Source: SZUA-430 sp040080835 (GTDB lineage: Bacteria > Pseudomonadota > Alphaproteobacteria > Micropepsales > Micropepsaceae). From it: a stretch of DNA of 64,000 nucleotides. Both the position numbers and the translations under genes were made by a program. The DNA lies in assembly GCA_040080835.1 (NCBI GenBank), contig JBEBHP010000015.1, positions 42,966 to 106,965 of the forward strand, read 5' to 3'. The notes beneath the pieces were generated by a model. It saw only the letters and a program-made list of their open reading frames with translations, searched no databases and was not told where the DNA came from. Positions 24,522 to 34,916 of this stretch are shown here, piece by piece; position 1 is the stretch's first letter, and every line of letters begins with the position of its first letter.

Positions 24522-25333
24522 GCAAAAACTCCTGTGCTTTCCTCTCTAACAGACGGCTGTAGTAACAACGTCGGTACGCCGAGCGTGTTGTTGCGCACTG
24601 TGAAGACGCGTGTGCCGGGCTTGCGGCCGGTGCGGATTTCGCTGACGTCGAAGCCTGATGCCTTGAGGCGGACGTGAGCGGTGTCCGCGTTTGCCACACG
24701 CCAGGTCAGGCCCCAAAGATGATCCGGTGCGTCGGAGGCGGGCTCTTTCAGATTGTGCACGACTTCAATGATGAGATCGCCGCAGCGGAAGAACATGAAG
24801 CGTGTGCTCCACTTTGGCTCGGTGCGGTCTAGGCGAAGATCGAGGCCAAGGCGCGCGCCGTACAGCGCGACGGCGCGGTTCGGGTGCGTGGTGCGGATGA
24901 CGACATGGTCGAGGCCGGTGACGGGGCTGTCGGCGAGTTGGAGTGACGGAGTGGTGGGCACGCCCTCTACCAGCGAGATCGGGACGCCGAATGTTGCTTC
25001 CGTGTCGAGCGCGACGGTGTTGCCCTGCCCGGGCGGTTGCGGCTTCAGCGCGCGACGCTCTGCGGTCTTGAAGGCGGCGTCGATGTTGTCGACGGCGAAG
25101 GTCAGGCCTTTGAGGCCTTCGTTGCCAGCCTTAGGGCGCAATTGCAGTGCAAGGTTACCGAGCTGCACCGATGATTTCTCAACCTTGCGTCCGAGCAACT
25201 TCTCCGTCAGCGCTGCAGCGGTGCTCGGGTCGTTGACGTTGATGGAAATGAGGTCGAGGGCTGTGATCACGGCGGCCTGAATAGCATGAATTGTCGCGCA
25301 CTTGAAAGCTGGGTGGCGCTTACGAGATGACAA
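24518..25333 (-). CDS. VOC (glyoxalase-like) family protein
   Basis: Up to 271 residues. Seen: two VOC modules. The first (ALDLISINVNDPSTAAALTEKLLGRKVEKSS) lies at about residues 24-115 and the second (TGLDHVVIRTTHPNRAVALYGARLGLDLRL... RFMFFRCGDLIIEVVHN) at about 138-255. The second carries the His and Glu positions that usually bind metal. Family members isomerise, ring-cleave or bind small molecules; the substrate is not evident. The ATG at 25333 opens the frame; a GTG about 21 codons later, just before VITALDLIS, is an equally likely start. It is followed directly by the DUF1648-like gene. Confidence 0.78.
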   Translation of the reverse strand: MSSRKRHPAFKCATIHAIQAAVITALDLISINVNDPSTAAALTEKLLGRKVEKSSVQLGNLALQLRPKAGNEGLKGLTFAVDNIDAAFKTAERRALKPQPPGQGNTVALDTEATFGVPISLVEGVPTTPSLQLADSPVTGLDHVVIRTTHPNRAVALYGARLGLDLRLDRTEPKWSTRFMFFRCGDLIIEVVHNLKEPASDAPDHLWGLTWRVANADTAHVRLKASGFDVSEIRTGRKPGTRVFTVRNNTLGVPTLLLQPSVREESTGVFA

Positions 25334-25341
25334 TGATGCGT

Positions 25342-25480
25342 CTCCTCACCCGTCTCGCGGCTTCGCCGCGATCCACCCTCTCCACTGCGTGGAGAGGGGC
25401 AATGACTCTATTTTTGGCCCTGCCCCTCTCTACGAAGTGGAGAGGGTGGATCGGCGCGTAGCGACGAGACGGGTGAGGAG
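25342..25480. repeat. Inverted-repeat element without a gene
   Basis: Two near-identical arms of about 60 bases face each other: each reads CTCCTCACCCGTCTCG, then (outer to inner) ATCCACCCTCTCCACT and AGAGGGGCA, with a 20-base centre. The architecture (outer CTCC..CAC block, inner GGGGAGG-type block) resembles the arms flanking the DUF559 gene at 7.0-7.6 kb, but nothing is encoded between. It separates hutG from the VOC gene. Confidence 0.8.
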
Positions 25481-25496
25481 CAGGTTCGGGCCCCTG

Positions 25497-26291
25497 CTAC
25501 ATCGTCCCCAGAACGGCCTTGATCATCGCGCGGATCGTCGTGGTGACCTTTGCGGCAGGTTCCGGGCGGAACGTGAACGGCGGGCCTTCGGTCATGTAGA
25601 TGGCCTGCGCCATCTCGAGCTGGATCGTGTGAACGCCTTTTTTGGGCGCACCATAGTGGCGGGTGATGTAGCCGCCCTTGAAGCGGCCGTTGAGGACGGC
25701 CGAGAAGCCGCTGGCTTTGGCCGCTTCGAAGGCCGCTTCGGCCATGTCGGTGTCGCAGGACTTGCCGTCGAACGTGCCGATGTTGAGATCCGGCAAACGC
25801 CCTTCGAACAGGGACGGCAGCGTGCTTTCAATCGAATGCGCGTCCCACAGCACGATGGAGCCGTGGATCGCCTTCAGGCGTGATACCTCGGTCGCGAGTG
25901 CGTCGTGATAGGGTTGCCAGTACTTGCGGCGGCGAATGATCTCGTCTGCATCGGGCATTTGGCCTTCGAGATAAAGCGGCTGACCGGCAAAAGTATCAAC
26001 AGGCACAAGTCCCGTCTTCTTCTGGCCTGCATAGAGTTCCTGGTCATCGGGCGGCCGGTTCAGGTCGGTCACATAGCGCGAATGGGTTGCCTCGAGCCGG
26101 CTTGCGCCCATGGCATCGAGGAAACTGTAGAGCCTGGGGACGTGCCAGTCCGTATCGGGGACAGTTTTGGCGACGTCGGACATGCGTGCGGCAATCTCGG
26201 GCGGCAGGTATGTGCCCGAGTGCGGCAATGAAACAAGGATCGGAGCCTGACCGCGGGTCAGATGAAACAGTGGCGGTGTTGGTGTGGTCAT
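25497..26291 (-). CDS. hutG: N-formylglutamate deformylase
   Basis: A 264-residue zinc hydrolase that splits N-formylglutamate into formate and glutamate, the last step of the HutF route. Seen: PILVSLPHSGTYLPPEI, RYVTDLNRPPDDQELYAGQ, LWDAHSIESTLPSLFEGRLPDLNIG and YITRHYGAPKKGVHTIQLEMAQAIYM, all typical of the FGase family. Its start overlaps the hutH stop by ATGA, so it is in one operon with hutH and probably hutU. The length is normal. Confidence 0.93.
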   Translation of the reverse strand: MTTPTPPLFHLTRGQAPILVSLPHSGTYLPPEIAARMSDVAKTVPDTDWHVPRLYSFLDAMGASRLEATHSRYVTDLNRPPDDQELYAGQKKTGLVPVDTFAGQPLYLEGQMPDADEIIRRRKYWQPYHDALATEVSRLKAIHGSIVLWDAHSIESTLPSLFEGRLPDLNIGTFDGKSCDTDMAEAAFEAAKASGFSAVLNGRFKGGYITRHYGAPKKGVHTIQLEMAQAIYMTEGPPFTFRPEPAAKVTTTIRAMIKAVLGTM

Positions 26292-27817
26292 GTGCCTGAC
26301 GGTAAGTGAATGTGGCCGTCGACCGCTGCGCGGTAGCGCCCGCTGTCAACGAGGGCGCGGGCTGCGGCGATGTCGGGAGCGAAGAAGCGGTCCTTGTCAT
26401 AAGGCGCCACATCAGCACGAATGGCTGCCAGTTCGGCTTCAAGAACCGGCGATGACTTCAGTGGGCGGCGGAACTCTATGCCCTGCGCTGCTGCCAGCAG
26501 CTCTATGGCAATGATACCCGACGAGTTCGCGTGCATGTCGGACAGCCTGCGGGCGGCAAAGGTTGCCATGGAGACGTGGTCTTCCTGATTCGCCGAGGTC
26601 GGCAGCGAGTCGACACTTGCGGGATGGGCGAGCGACTTGTTTTCGGAGGCGAGCGCTGCCGCGGTCACGTGCGCGATCATGAAGCCCGAGTTGAGACCGC
26701 CATCCTTCACCAGGAATGCTGGAAGATTTGAGAGCGTCTTGTCGATCAGCAAGGCGATGCGGCGTTCGGCAAGCGCTCCCATTTCAGCGAGCGAAAGCGC
26801 CAGATGGTCTGCCGCCAGCGCCACGGGTTCAGCGTGGAAGTTTCCACCCGACAGGATTTCATTCTCGTTGGCAAACACCAGCGGGTTGTCGCTGACGGCG
26901 TTCGCCTCGATCTCGAGGATGGACGCCGAGTGTCGGAGTGCCTCGAGGCACGCGCCCATGACCTGCGGCTGGCAACGGATCGAATATGGATCCTGCACGC
27001 GGTCGCAGCCTTCGTGGCTGAGGCGGATTTCGCTGCCGGACATCAGCGACTTCAATGCAGCCGCGGTATCGGTCTGGCCCTGATGCCCACGCACGAGATG
27101 AATGCGTGGATCGAAGGGCGTGTCACTTCCCAGGATCGCGTCGGTTGTCAGGGCACCGGAGACGAGGGCGGCAGCGAAAATGTTCTCGGCCGCAAACAAG
27201 CCCTGCAGCGCGAGCGCGGTTGAGACCTGCGTGCCATTGATGAGGGCGAGGCCTTCCTTGGCCTCAAGCGTGACGGGTTCGAGCCCTGCGCGCTGGAGTG
27301 CGTCGCCAGCGTTCATTTCGTAGCCGCGATACTTGACCTTGCCGACTCCAATCAGAGCGCAGGCGAGATGAGCAAGTGGTGCGAGATCGCCCGATGCGCC
27401 GACCGAACCCTTTACCGGAATCTGGGGCAAGAGATCGAACTCGAGGAACTTCATAAGGCGGTCGATGACCACCCAGCGAATGCCTGAGTAACCGCGCGAG
27501 AGACCCAGGATCTTCAATGTCAGGATCAGGCGCACGGTCTTGTCGCCGAGGTTATCGCCGGTGCCGGTGGCGTGGCTGAGGATCAGGTTGCGCTGAAGCT
27601 CCGTCAGCTTGTCTTTCGGGATGCGCGTGCTGGCGAGTTGGCCGAAGCCGGTGTTGATGCCGTAGACGGGGTCGTCTCTGGTGAGGACGGTCTCGACGAC
27701 CTTGCGTGAGGCTTCCACGCCGACACGGCAGGCGGTGTCGAGGGTGAAGTTCTGCTTCTCGCGGGCAATCCTGCGGAGCGTGCGGAGGTCGGCTTTGCCG
27801 GGGGTGAGTGTTGTCAT
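26288..27817 (-). CDS. hutH: Histidine ammonia-lyase
   Basis: A 509-residue enzyme converting L-histidine to trans-urocanate and ammonia. Seen: the Ala-Ser-Gly triad at 141-143 in KGSVGASGDLAPLAHLA, which cyclises to the MIO electrophile; the catalytic Tyr in DPVYGINTGFG (Tyr52); and TTDAILGSDTPFDPRIH plus HEGCDRVQDPYSIRCQPQVMG downstream. Complete, with normal length and the ATG at 27817. A 213-bp palindromic repeat lies between this gene and hutU upstream. Confidence 0.95.
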   Translation of the reverse strand: MTTLTPGKADLRTLRRIAREKQNFTLDTACRVGVEASRKVVETVLTRDDPVYGINTGFGQLASTRIPKDKLTELQRNLILSHATGTGDNLGDKTVRLILTLKILGLSRGYSGIRWVVIDRLMKFLEFDLLPQIPVKGSVGASGDLAPLAHLACALIGVGKVKYRGYEMNAGDALQRAGLEPVTLEAKEGLALINGTQVSTALALQGLFAAENIFAAALVSGALTTDAILGSDTPFDPRIHLVRGHQGQTDTAAALKSLMSGSEIRLSHEGCDRVQDPYSIRCQPQVMGACLEALRHSASILEIEANAVSDNPLVFANENEILSGGNFHAEPVALAADHLALSLAEMGALAERRIALLIDKTLSNLPAFLVKDGGLNSGFMIAHVTAAALASENKSLAHPASVDSLPTSANQEDHVSMATFAARRLSDMHANSSGIIAIELLAAAQGIEFRRPLKSSPVLEAELAAIRADVAPYDKDRFFAPDIAAARALVDSGRYRAAVDGHIHLPSGT

Positions 27818-27860
27818 GCGCGCAAACCTGCGACTCTGTGCTCGTTGGCAGACAAGAAAT

Positions 27861-28073
27861 TCTCACGCGAAGCCGCGAAGCCGCGAAGAAAAAAGGGTTC
27901 ACGCGAAAACGCTAAAAGGATAAACGCGCCAAAAGACGAAAATTGCTCAGGCGCGCTTCGCGCGCCTGCCATGCGTGTGCACAGACGCCTATCTGGTGCC
28001 CCTATTCGCGTATTTATTCTTTTAGCGATTTCGCGTGATTTCTTACTTTGCGGCTTCGCGGCTTCGCGTGAGA
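27861..28073. repeat. Large palindromic repeat element, copy 2
   Basis: About 213 bp, related to 21620-21862. Begins TCTCACGCGAAGCCGCGAAG and ends CTTCGCGGCTTCGCGTGAGA, so the outer ends are an almost perfect 20-bp inverted repeat. Inside are TTCACGCGAAAACGCTAAAAGGATAAA's left half, its mirrored TTTATTCTTTTAGCGATTTC, and a central hairpin CAGGCGCGC-TTC-GCGCGCCTG at 27948-27968. It lies within the hutU-hutH transcription unit. Confidence 0.82.
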
Positions 28074-28091
28074 TTTCTTTTTTCTGAGCTT

Positions 28092-29768
<1,677 letters not shown>

Positions 29769-30109
29769 GCGCCATTATAATGAGAGTGTGCGGCACGGTC
29801 GGCCGCGGGTTGCGCGGACACATCAATAAGTTGGGTAAATCGGCACCACTATCAGAGCGATGCGTATCGCTAGTTGATTCGAGAATCAGCAAGAACCCAA
29901 GAGACGAAATCAGCAGCCCAAAGTAGTCAAAGCGGCCCTGAGTTCAATCTTTGCGTGCACCGGACCGTTCCGAATCGTGTTCTACGTGCCACTACTCCCC
30001 AGTCAATTTCCCTTTTTGGTTGTTCGCAGCCGCACCAAATCCCTTTTCCTGTTGGGGAATAAACAGCTCTGAATATCTTGGTTACCAGAAAGTAAAGAAG
30101 GGCTGGCAC
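29769..30109. other. Divergent control region hutU / barrel-protein triplet
   Basis: About 340 bases between the divergent hutU gene and the first of the three paralogous envelope genes. No supported gene. The segment just before the plus-strand gene is AT-rich and ends in AAGAAGGG, a ribosome-binding site 9 bases before ATG 30110. Confidence 0.55.
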
Positions 30110-31495
30110 ATGAGCTTCAATCGGGAGAACGCGCAGGACATTGCGGTTGCTGAAGCGTTGAGCACCATAGCGGGGCCAATATTCGGCGCAGCGTGGTGCG
30201 ACGGAAGTCTGATCGTTCATGTCTCCGAAGTGACGTCTGCCCGCGCACTCAGGCGAAGCATCCAGGGAACTCTCGCGGCCAGTGGTGTGAAACAGGTTCG
30301 CATCCGTTTCCACAACGCAGACAAACTGGCGCGGGCAAAAAGCCTTGAGGCGCTTGTTGCCCGGGTGGATGGGGACCAGTTTGTGTATGACCCGACGGGT
30401 ACCCTGGCCCGCGCACAGGCGATGGTCTCTGTCAGCCGCCGCGTTCGCGAACAGCTCGGCGCACGTGCGCGCGGGTTTTACTACGCCCCCTTGCTGCGCA
30501 GCTATTATGTCGTGCTGAACAAGTCAGAAACCGGCAAACCAATATCGCTGTCCGATCTTACCCAGATCGAAGACACAGTCGTCGAAAGCGTCAAGGCTAG
30601 CTTTCATGGATTTGATGGTGCGGTGCCGGCCGTGCGTGTCGGTTTTGTCGTTCCCAAGACGAATCTCGTACCTGTTGACATCGCGTCCGTTGAGAGCTGG
30701 AGATCGCGCCTTGGTACTGTTGCGCAGCGCTACTGGAAGCCAGCAACGATTGTTGCCCTTTTTGGCTTCGGATTGTCGACGCCCGCACATGCGGAAGGCC
30801 CAGCCGTTTCCGAACCCAATCTGAAACTTCGCGGCAGCGCCGGCCAAGTCATCGATGATTTCAGCTGGAATGTGGAAGGTGACTTCACGGCGCCGCTCTC
30901 CGAAAAGATTGGAGTCGCGCTTGAGGCTGGCATGGGACAGCGTGACCAAAATGACTACTGGGGTGCGGGCGGGCATATCTTCGCCCGTGATCCAGAGACC
31001 TATCTCATCGGATTGTTTGCCGCCTATTCGCAGGGCAATGAGTTCAATGTCGATCTGACGCGCGTGGGCGGTGAGTTTGAATTCTATTTCCAGGATATCA
31101 CCGTTTCCGGCAGCGGCGGATACCAGTTCAGTGCGGACCTTGGCGACAAGGCATTCGGCAGCCTCGATTTCAAGTGGTATGCGGACGAGAACTTTGCGAT
31201 TTCAGCTGGCGCCTTTGGCGATAAAGATGATGCCTTTGCGCGTGGCAGACTTGAATGGCAGCCAGGCTTTGCGGCCCTGCCCGGCCTTGCATTCAATGCG
31301 GAAGGTGTCCTGGGCGAGGATGACTATCACAGCGTGATGGGTGGCCTGACCTATTACTTTGGTACGCCGGCAAACCTGAAGGATCGCCACCGAAAGCAGG
31401 ACCCTGAATCCGCACTGTTTGGACTGTTCCAGGCCATACAACTCGAGCAGCAAAGACTTTGCGAACAGTATGGCAATTGCGGGTCCGCCAACTGA
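30110..31495 (+). CDS. Chimeric envelope protein 1: N-domain, internal signal-like helix, beta-barrel
   Basis: A 461-residue protein I do not recognise, first of three tandem paralogues. Seen: (a) residues 1-205, a soluble-looking alpha/beta domain with conserved blocks AGPIFGAAW, SARALRRSI, AKSLEALVA, YDPT, GFYYAPLLRSYYVVLN and VRVGFVVPKTNLVPVD; (b) 207-228, RYWKPATIVALFGFGLSTPAHA, a basic-hydrophobic stretch ending in an Ala-x-Ala site exactly like a signal peptide but internal; (c) 229-461, PAVSEPNLKLRGSAG followed by alternating strands (EFEFYFQDITVSGSGGYQF, LDFKWYADENFAISAG, GGLTYYFGT) like an outer-membrane barrel; (d) a C-terminal RHRKQDPESALFGLFQ helix with CEQYGNC. Inference: cleavage could yield two separate proteins. 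Confidence 0.75.
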   Translation: MSFNRENAQDIAVAEALSTIAGPIFGAAWCDGSLIVHVSEVTSARALRRSIQGTLAASGVKQVRIRFHNADKLARAKSLEALVARVDGDQFVYDPTGTLARAQAMVSVSRRVREQLGARARGFYYAPLLRSYYVVLNKSETGKPISLSDLTQIEDTVVESVKASFHGFDGAVPAVRVGFVVPKTNLVPVDIASVESWRSRLGTVAQRYWKPATIVALFGFGLSTPAHAEGPAVSEPNLKLRGSAGQVIDDFSWNVEGDFTAPLSEKIGVALEAGMGQRDQNDYWGAGGHIFARDPETYLIGLFAAYSQGNEFNVDLTRVGGEFEFYFQDITVSGSGGYQFSADLGDKAFGSLDFKWYADENFAISAGAFGDKDDAFARGRLEWQPGFAALPGLAFNAEGVLGEDDYHSVMGGLTYYFGTPANLKDRHRKQDPESALFGLFQAIQLEQQRLCEQYGNCGSAN

Positions 31496-31737
31496 AGGCC
31501 AACCGGTTGACAGGCACAGTCGCGGTGCATGAATGAACCGCCAATGCGCCATTGCCGTGTCTCCTGATCTTGTCTGTAGATTTGTGCGGTTCTTCCGTTC
31601 AGTCTTCATTAAGCATCCTGAAATTCGATGCCCGTCGCGCACCCCGGGCACGCGCTAAGCGTTGTTTAGTGAATTTTTGGTATTCCAGATGCGGACAACT
31701 GCACCGGTTTTGCAGTGCCGTGCTTGTGAAGGCCAAG

Positions 31738-33141
31738 ATGAAAGCGAACGAATCCAACTTCACTGATGTCGCCATAGCGGAATTGCTTCGCGCGATTCCC
31801 GGCCCCATTTTCGCAGCCACCCTGCATCCCGACAGCGAACAGCCATCGATCCAGATTCATGTGGCGCGAAGCGGTTCGACGCGGGCCATGACGCGGCTGA
31901 TCAACTCAACCCTGGCGCCTGTGACGACAGCGCGTGTCCAAATCAAATTTCATCGTCCTGCGCGCCTGCTGCGCGCGAAAAGTCTGGAAGCGCTCGTCGC
32001 GACGCTGACGAAGGGTCGCATCGTCTATGATCCGACCAATTCGTTTCTCGGCGCTGTCCGGCTGCTGGAAACTTCGCAATCCTTGCGAGCCCTGCTCCAC
32101 ACGCGCCTGCGCGGCGTCTACTACGCGCCGCTACTGCGAACGATGTACATTTCCCTTGAACGCGCCCAGGTGGAACGCGCGGGCAAGATCGCCCTTTCAA
32201 CGCTGACAGACATTGAATGCGTGGTCGCTGCTGTCGTGCAAACCTGTTTTGCAGACAGCGACGTCAGTGCGCCGCAAATCCGTGTCGGTTTTGGCTTGCC
32301 CGAAACACGGCTCGTACCCGTCGACCGTCTGTCCGAACAGGGCCTCCGCGCTCGAACGGCGGATTTCATTCGGCGGCACTGGAAACCTGTCGCGATCGCG
32401 GCTCTGCTGGGGCTTGGTGGCTCGGAAGCGGCCGTGGCGAGCGAACCTGCCGTATCAGAGCCAAACTTCAAGGCAAGGGGCTCATTCGGCGAAGTCGTTG
32501 ATGACTATACGTGGGACGTCGAGGGCGCATTCACAGTGCCGCTTGGCGAGTCCTTTGGCGCTGTCATCGAAGGTGGCGGTGGTGCGCAGGATGGCAATGG
32601 CTATGTCGGCGCGGCCGGACACATATTCATGCGTGATCCTGAGTCCTTCATGCTGGGGGTGTTTGGGGGCTATTCCGAAGGCACTGAGTTTGACGTCGAC
32701 GCAACGCGCCTCGGCGGTGAGTTCGAGTTCTATCTCAACGAAATCACGCTTTCAGGCTCGGCTGGCTATCAGTTCAGCCAGGCACTCGGCGACAAGACAT
32801 TCGGGTCCTTCGACATCAAATGGTACGTCTCGCGAAACTTTGCCATATCTGGCGGCGCTTTCGGCGATGCGGACAAGACGTTTGGTCGGGGCCGCCTGGA
32901 ATGGCAGCCTGGCTTTGCCGCGCTCCCTGGCCTCGCGTTCAACATCAATGGCATGTGGGGCGAGGATGACTACCAAAGCATCATGGGTGGGCTGACCTAT
33001 TACTTTGGCACGCCCGTTGACCTAATTGACAGGCACCGCCGACAGGATCCGGAGTCTGCGCTGTTCGGCTTGCTTCAGTCTGTGCAGCATGAACAAGCAA
33101 AAATCGCCGAGCGCCTGTGCGCTCAGTATGGTCAGTGCTGA
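31738..33141 (+). CDS. Chimeric envelope protein 2 (paralogue)
   Basis: A 467-residue paralogue of the preceding protein, with identical architecture. Seen: IPGPIFAATL, AKSLEALVATL, YDPT, GVYYAPLLRTMYISL and IRVGFGLPETRLVPVD in the N-domain; then RRHWKPVAIAALLGLGGSEAAVA with an Ala-Val-Ala site near residue 230; then PAVSEPNFKARGSFG, the barrel-like strands and a terminal GGLTYYFGT plus DRHRRQDPESALFGLLQ helix with CAQYGQC. The start is ATG 31738 with AAGG 5 bases upstream; the open frame extends upstream but similarity to the paralogues begins at this Met. A 242-base gap separates it from gene 1. No terminator is visible between them. Confidence 0.75.
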   Translation: MKANESNFTDVAIAELLRAIPGPIFAATLHPDSEQPSIQIHVARSGSTRAMTRLINSTLAPVTTARVQIKFHRPARLLRAKSLEALVATLTKGRIVYDPTNSFLGAVRLLETSQSLRALLHTRLRGVYYAPLLRTMYISLERAQVERAGKIALSTLTDIECVVAAVVQTCFADSDVSAPQIRVGFGLPETRLVPVDRLSEQGLRARTADFIRRHWKPVAIAALLGLGGSEAAVASEPAVSEPNFKARGSFGEVVDDYTWDVEGAFTVPLGESFGAVIEGGGGAQDGNGYVGAAGHIFMRDPESFMLGVFGGYSEGTEFDVDATRLGGEFEFYLNEITLSGSAGYQFSQALGDKTFGSFDIKWYVSRNFAISGGAFGDADKTFGRGRLEWQPGFAALPGLAFNINGMWGEDDYQSIMGGLTYYFGTPVDLIDRHRRQDPESALFGLLQSVQHEQAKIAERLCAQYGQC

Positions 33142-33186
33142 ACTGACCAACCAGATCCGCAGTTCTCGAAATGCACTGCAACTGTA

Positions 33187-33206
33187 AATTGCCATCGTTG
33201 GCAATT
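33187..33206. promoter_or_regulatory. Hairpin upstream of chimeric gene 3
   Basis: Perfect inverted repeat AATTGCCA-TCGT-TGGCAATT in the 258-base gap between the second and third paralogues. It is not followed by a T-run, so an operator or mRNA-processing site is as likely as a terminator. Confidence 0.4.
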
Positions 33207-33399
33207 GCGACTTTTATGTCCCTATTTCAACTGCTGCTTGGTTCATGCTGGCAGTGACAATGTGGCCAGGGCGCAACTGTTAATATCAAAACGACACGTC
33301 TTGCTTTCTTACGAAAACCAAATCTGCGAACTCTGCTTTGAAGTGATTCACCTCTCATACATATTCGCACCGGCGCGTATTTGTACTTGTGAGGGGAAA

Positions 33400-34779
33400 A
33401 TGGATTCGGGGAAAACATCCTGGCGGAGCAATATAACAGAGAGTCTTCGGACAATTTCTGCTCCTGTGTTTGCTGCAACGCTGGTTAACTCGCCCAAGGG
33501 AGCAATCCTGACGGTCCACGTGTCTTCGGTCCAGAGCCGAAAAACAGTTGCAAATTCAATTCTGGCGGTTGCCGGGGCGGCGACGAAAGTCCGCTTTCAC
33601 TCACCGGCAAGCCTCACGGCACCTCGCAGCCTTGAGCGGCTTGTGCGCCGGTTCAAGTGCGATGAGATCATTTATGACCCAACGCAAGCCATGTCGCGCG
33701 CGAAGGCCCTTGTCGACGGCGGCGCCGCAGTACGCGCTTCGCTTGGAGCCAAACTGACCGGCCTCTTCTACGCGCCGCGCCTGCGCACGCTGTATGTCGC
33801 GCTGAACTCCAGACAACTTGCGGTCGGCGACAAGCTTCGCGTGTCGGAACTCACTGCGATCGAGCAGAATATCCTCCAGTCGCTGCGATCGGCTTTTGCC
33901 GGACAGATGGCAGACTGCCCGGCTGTTCGGGTCGGCTTTGGCATTCCCCGCACTGAACTTGTCCCGGTTGACCAACGGTCAGTCGGCGGCTGGAGTGCAG
34001 CCGTTCTTCGCAGCATCAAGCGCCACTGGAAGCCAGCCGCGATCGCGACGGTGCTCGGATTTGGTGCTGCGACCACGGCGGCAGCGCAGGATCCGGCGGT
34101 CTCAGCACCAAATCTCAAAGTCGTCGCTGAAGCTGGTGACACCTCGAGCGACAGCTCCTGGGTTATTGGTGGCGGCCTGACACTTCCTGTCGGACAGCAG
34201 TGGGGACTTCAGATCGAAGGCGGCGCTGCTGGCGTTGGCGACGACAACATCTATGGAACGGCAGCGCATCTCTTCACGCGAAATCCGGACAGCTATTTGC
34301 TTGGTCTGTTTGCTGCCTATGCCTCGGAAGACACATTCGGCCTTGAGGCGACGCGCGTGGGTGCGGAAGCCGAGATTTACCTGAACCAGATCAGCCTGCT
34401 CGCCAAGGCCGGCTATCAGTTCAGCGACACGACATCCGAAGGCGCGTTCGGCGATGTCGAACTGAAATGGTACGTCAGTGACAACTTCGCAGTCAGTGCC
34501 GGTGCGGGCATTGACGAACAGCAGACACTCGGCCACGGCAGCATTGAATGGCAGCCAGGCTTCTCTGCTCTTCCAGGCCTCGCGTTCCGTGTGGACGGCG
34601 CCGTGGGTGACGACGATTACCACAGCATCCTTGGCGGCATTTCGTACTACTTCGGTACCGACGCCAGCCTGAAGGATCGCCACCGCAAGCAGGATCCGGA
34701 ACTCGAACTCATCAGGCTGTTCAAGGCGGTTGAACGGGAACGGGCAACGCTATGCGCCCAATACGGCGGATGTGACTAA
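33400..34779 (+). CDS. Chimeric envelope protein 3 (paralogue)
   Basis: A 459-residue third paralogue, more diverged. Seen: ISAPVFAATLV, PRSLERLVRRF, YDPT, GLFYAPRLRTLYVALN and VRVGFGIPRTELVPVD in the N-domain; KRHWKPAAIATVLGFGAATTAAAQ with an Ala-Ala-Ala cleavage-type site near residue 230; PAVSAPNLKVVAEAG opening the barrel-like part; then GISYYFGT, the DRHRKQDPELELIRLFK helix and CAQYGGC at the end. The start is ATG 33400, preceded by GAGGGG. The blocks shared by all three genes across both the N-domain and the internal helix show that the entire reading frame is coding. Followed by a strong terminator at 34807-34844. Confidence 0.75.
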   Translation: MDSGKTSWRSNITESLRTISAPVFAATLVNSPKGAILTVHVSSVQSRKTVANSILAVAGAATKVRFHSPASLTAPRSLERLVRRFKCDEIIYDPTQAMSRAKALVDGGAAVRASLGAKLTGLFYAPRLRTLYVALNSRQLAVGDKLRVSELTAIEQNILQSLRSAFAGQMADCPAVRVGFGIPRTELVPVDQRSVGGWSAAVLRSIKRHWKPAAIATVLGFGAATTAAAQDPAVSAPNLKVVAEAGDTSSDSSWVIGGGLTLPVGQQWGLQIEGGAAGVGDDNIYGTAAHLFTRNPDSYLLGLFAAYASEDTFGLEATRVGAEAEIYLNQISLLAKAGYQFSDTTSEGAFGDVELKWYVSDNFAVSAGAGIDEQQTLGHGSIEWQPGFSALPGLAFRVDGAVGDDDYHSILGGISYYFGTDASLKDRHRKQDPELELIRLFKAVERERATLCAQYGGCD

Positions 34780-34806
34780 CGAAGGCGCCAGACCGGCGGG
34801 GGAACG

Positions 34807-34844
34807 CGGGGGTGAGATCGACAAGATCTTGCCCCCGATTTTTT
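34807..34844 (+). terminator. Rho-independent terminator closing the triplet
   Basis: Inverted repeat CGGGGG-TGA-GATC / GATC-TTG-CCCCCG around GACAA, followed by ATTTTTTA. It lies 28 bases after the stop of the third paralogue, and no such structure is seen between the three genes, so they may share a transcript end. Confidence 0.88.
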
Positions 34845-34916
34845 ATGCCCACCTTGTTGAACCGCGCGGGTCTGTATCTTCGAGGCAAAGCGACCTAGAT
34901 TCCCCTCAACAAGGGA

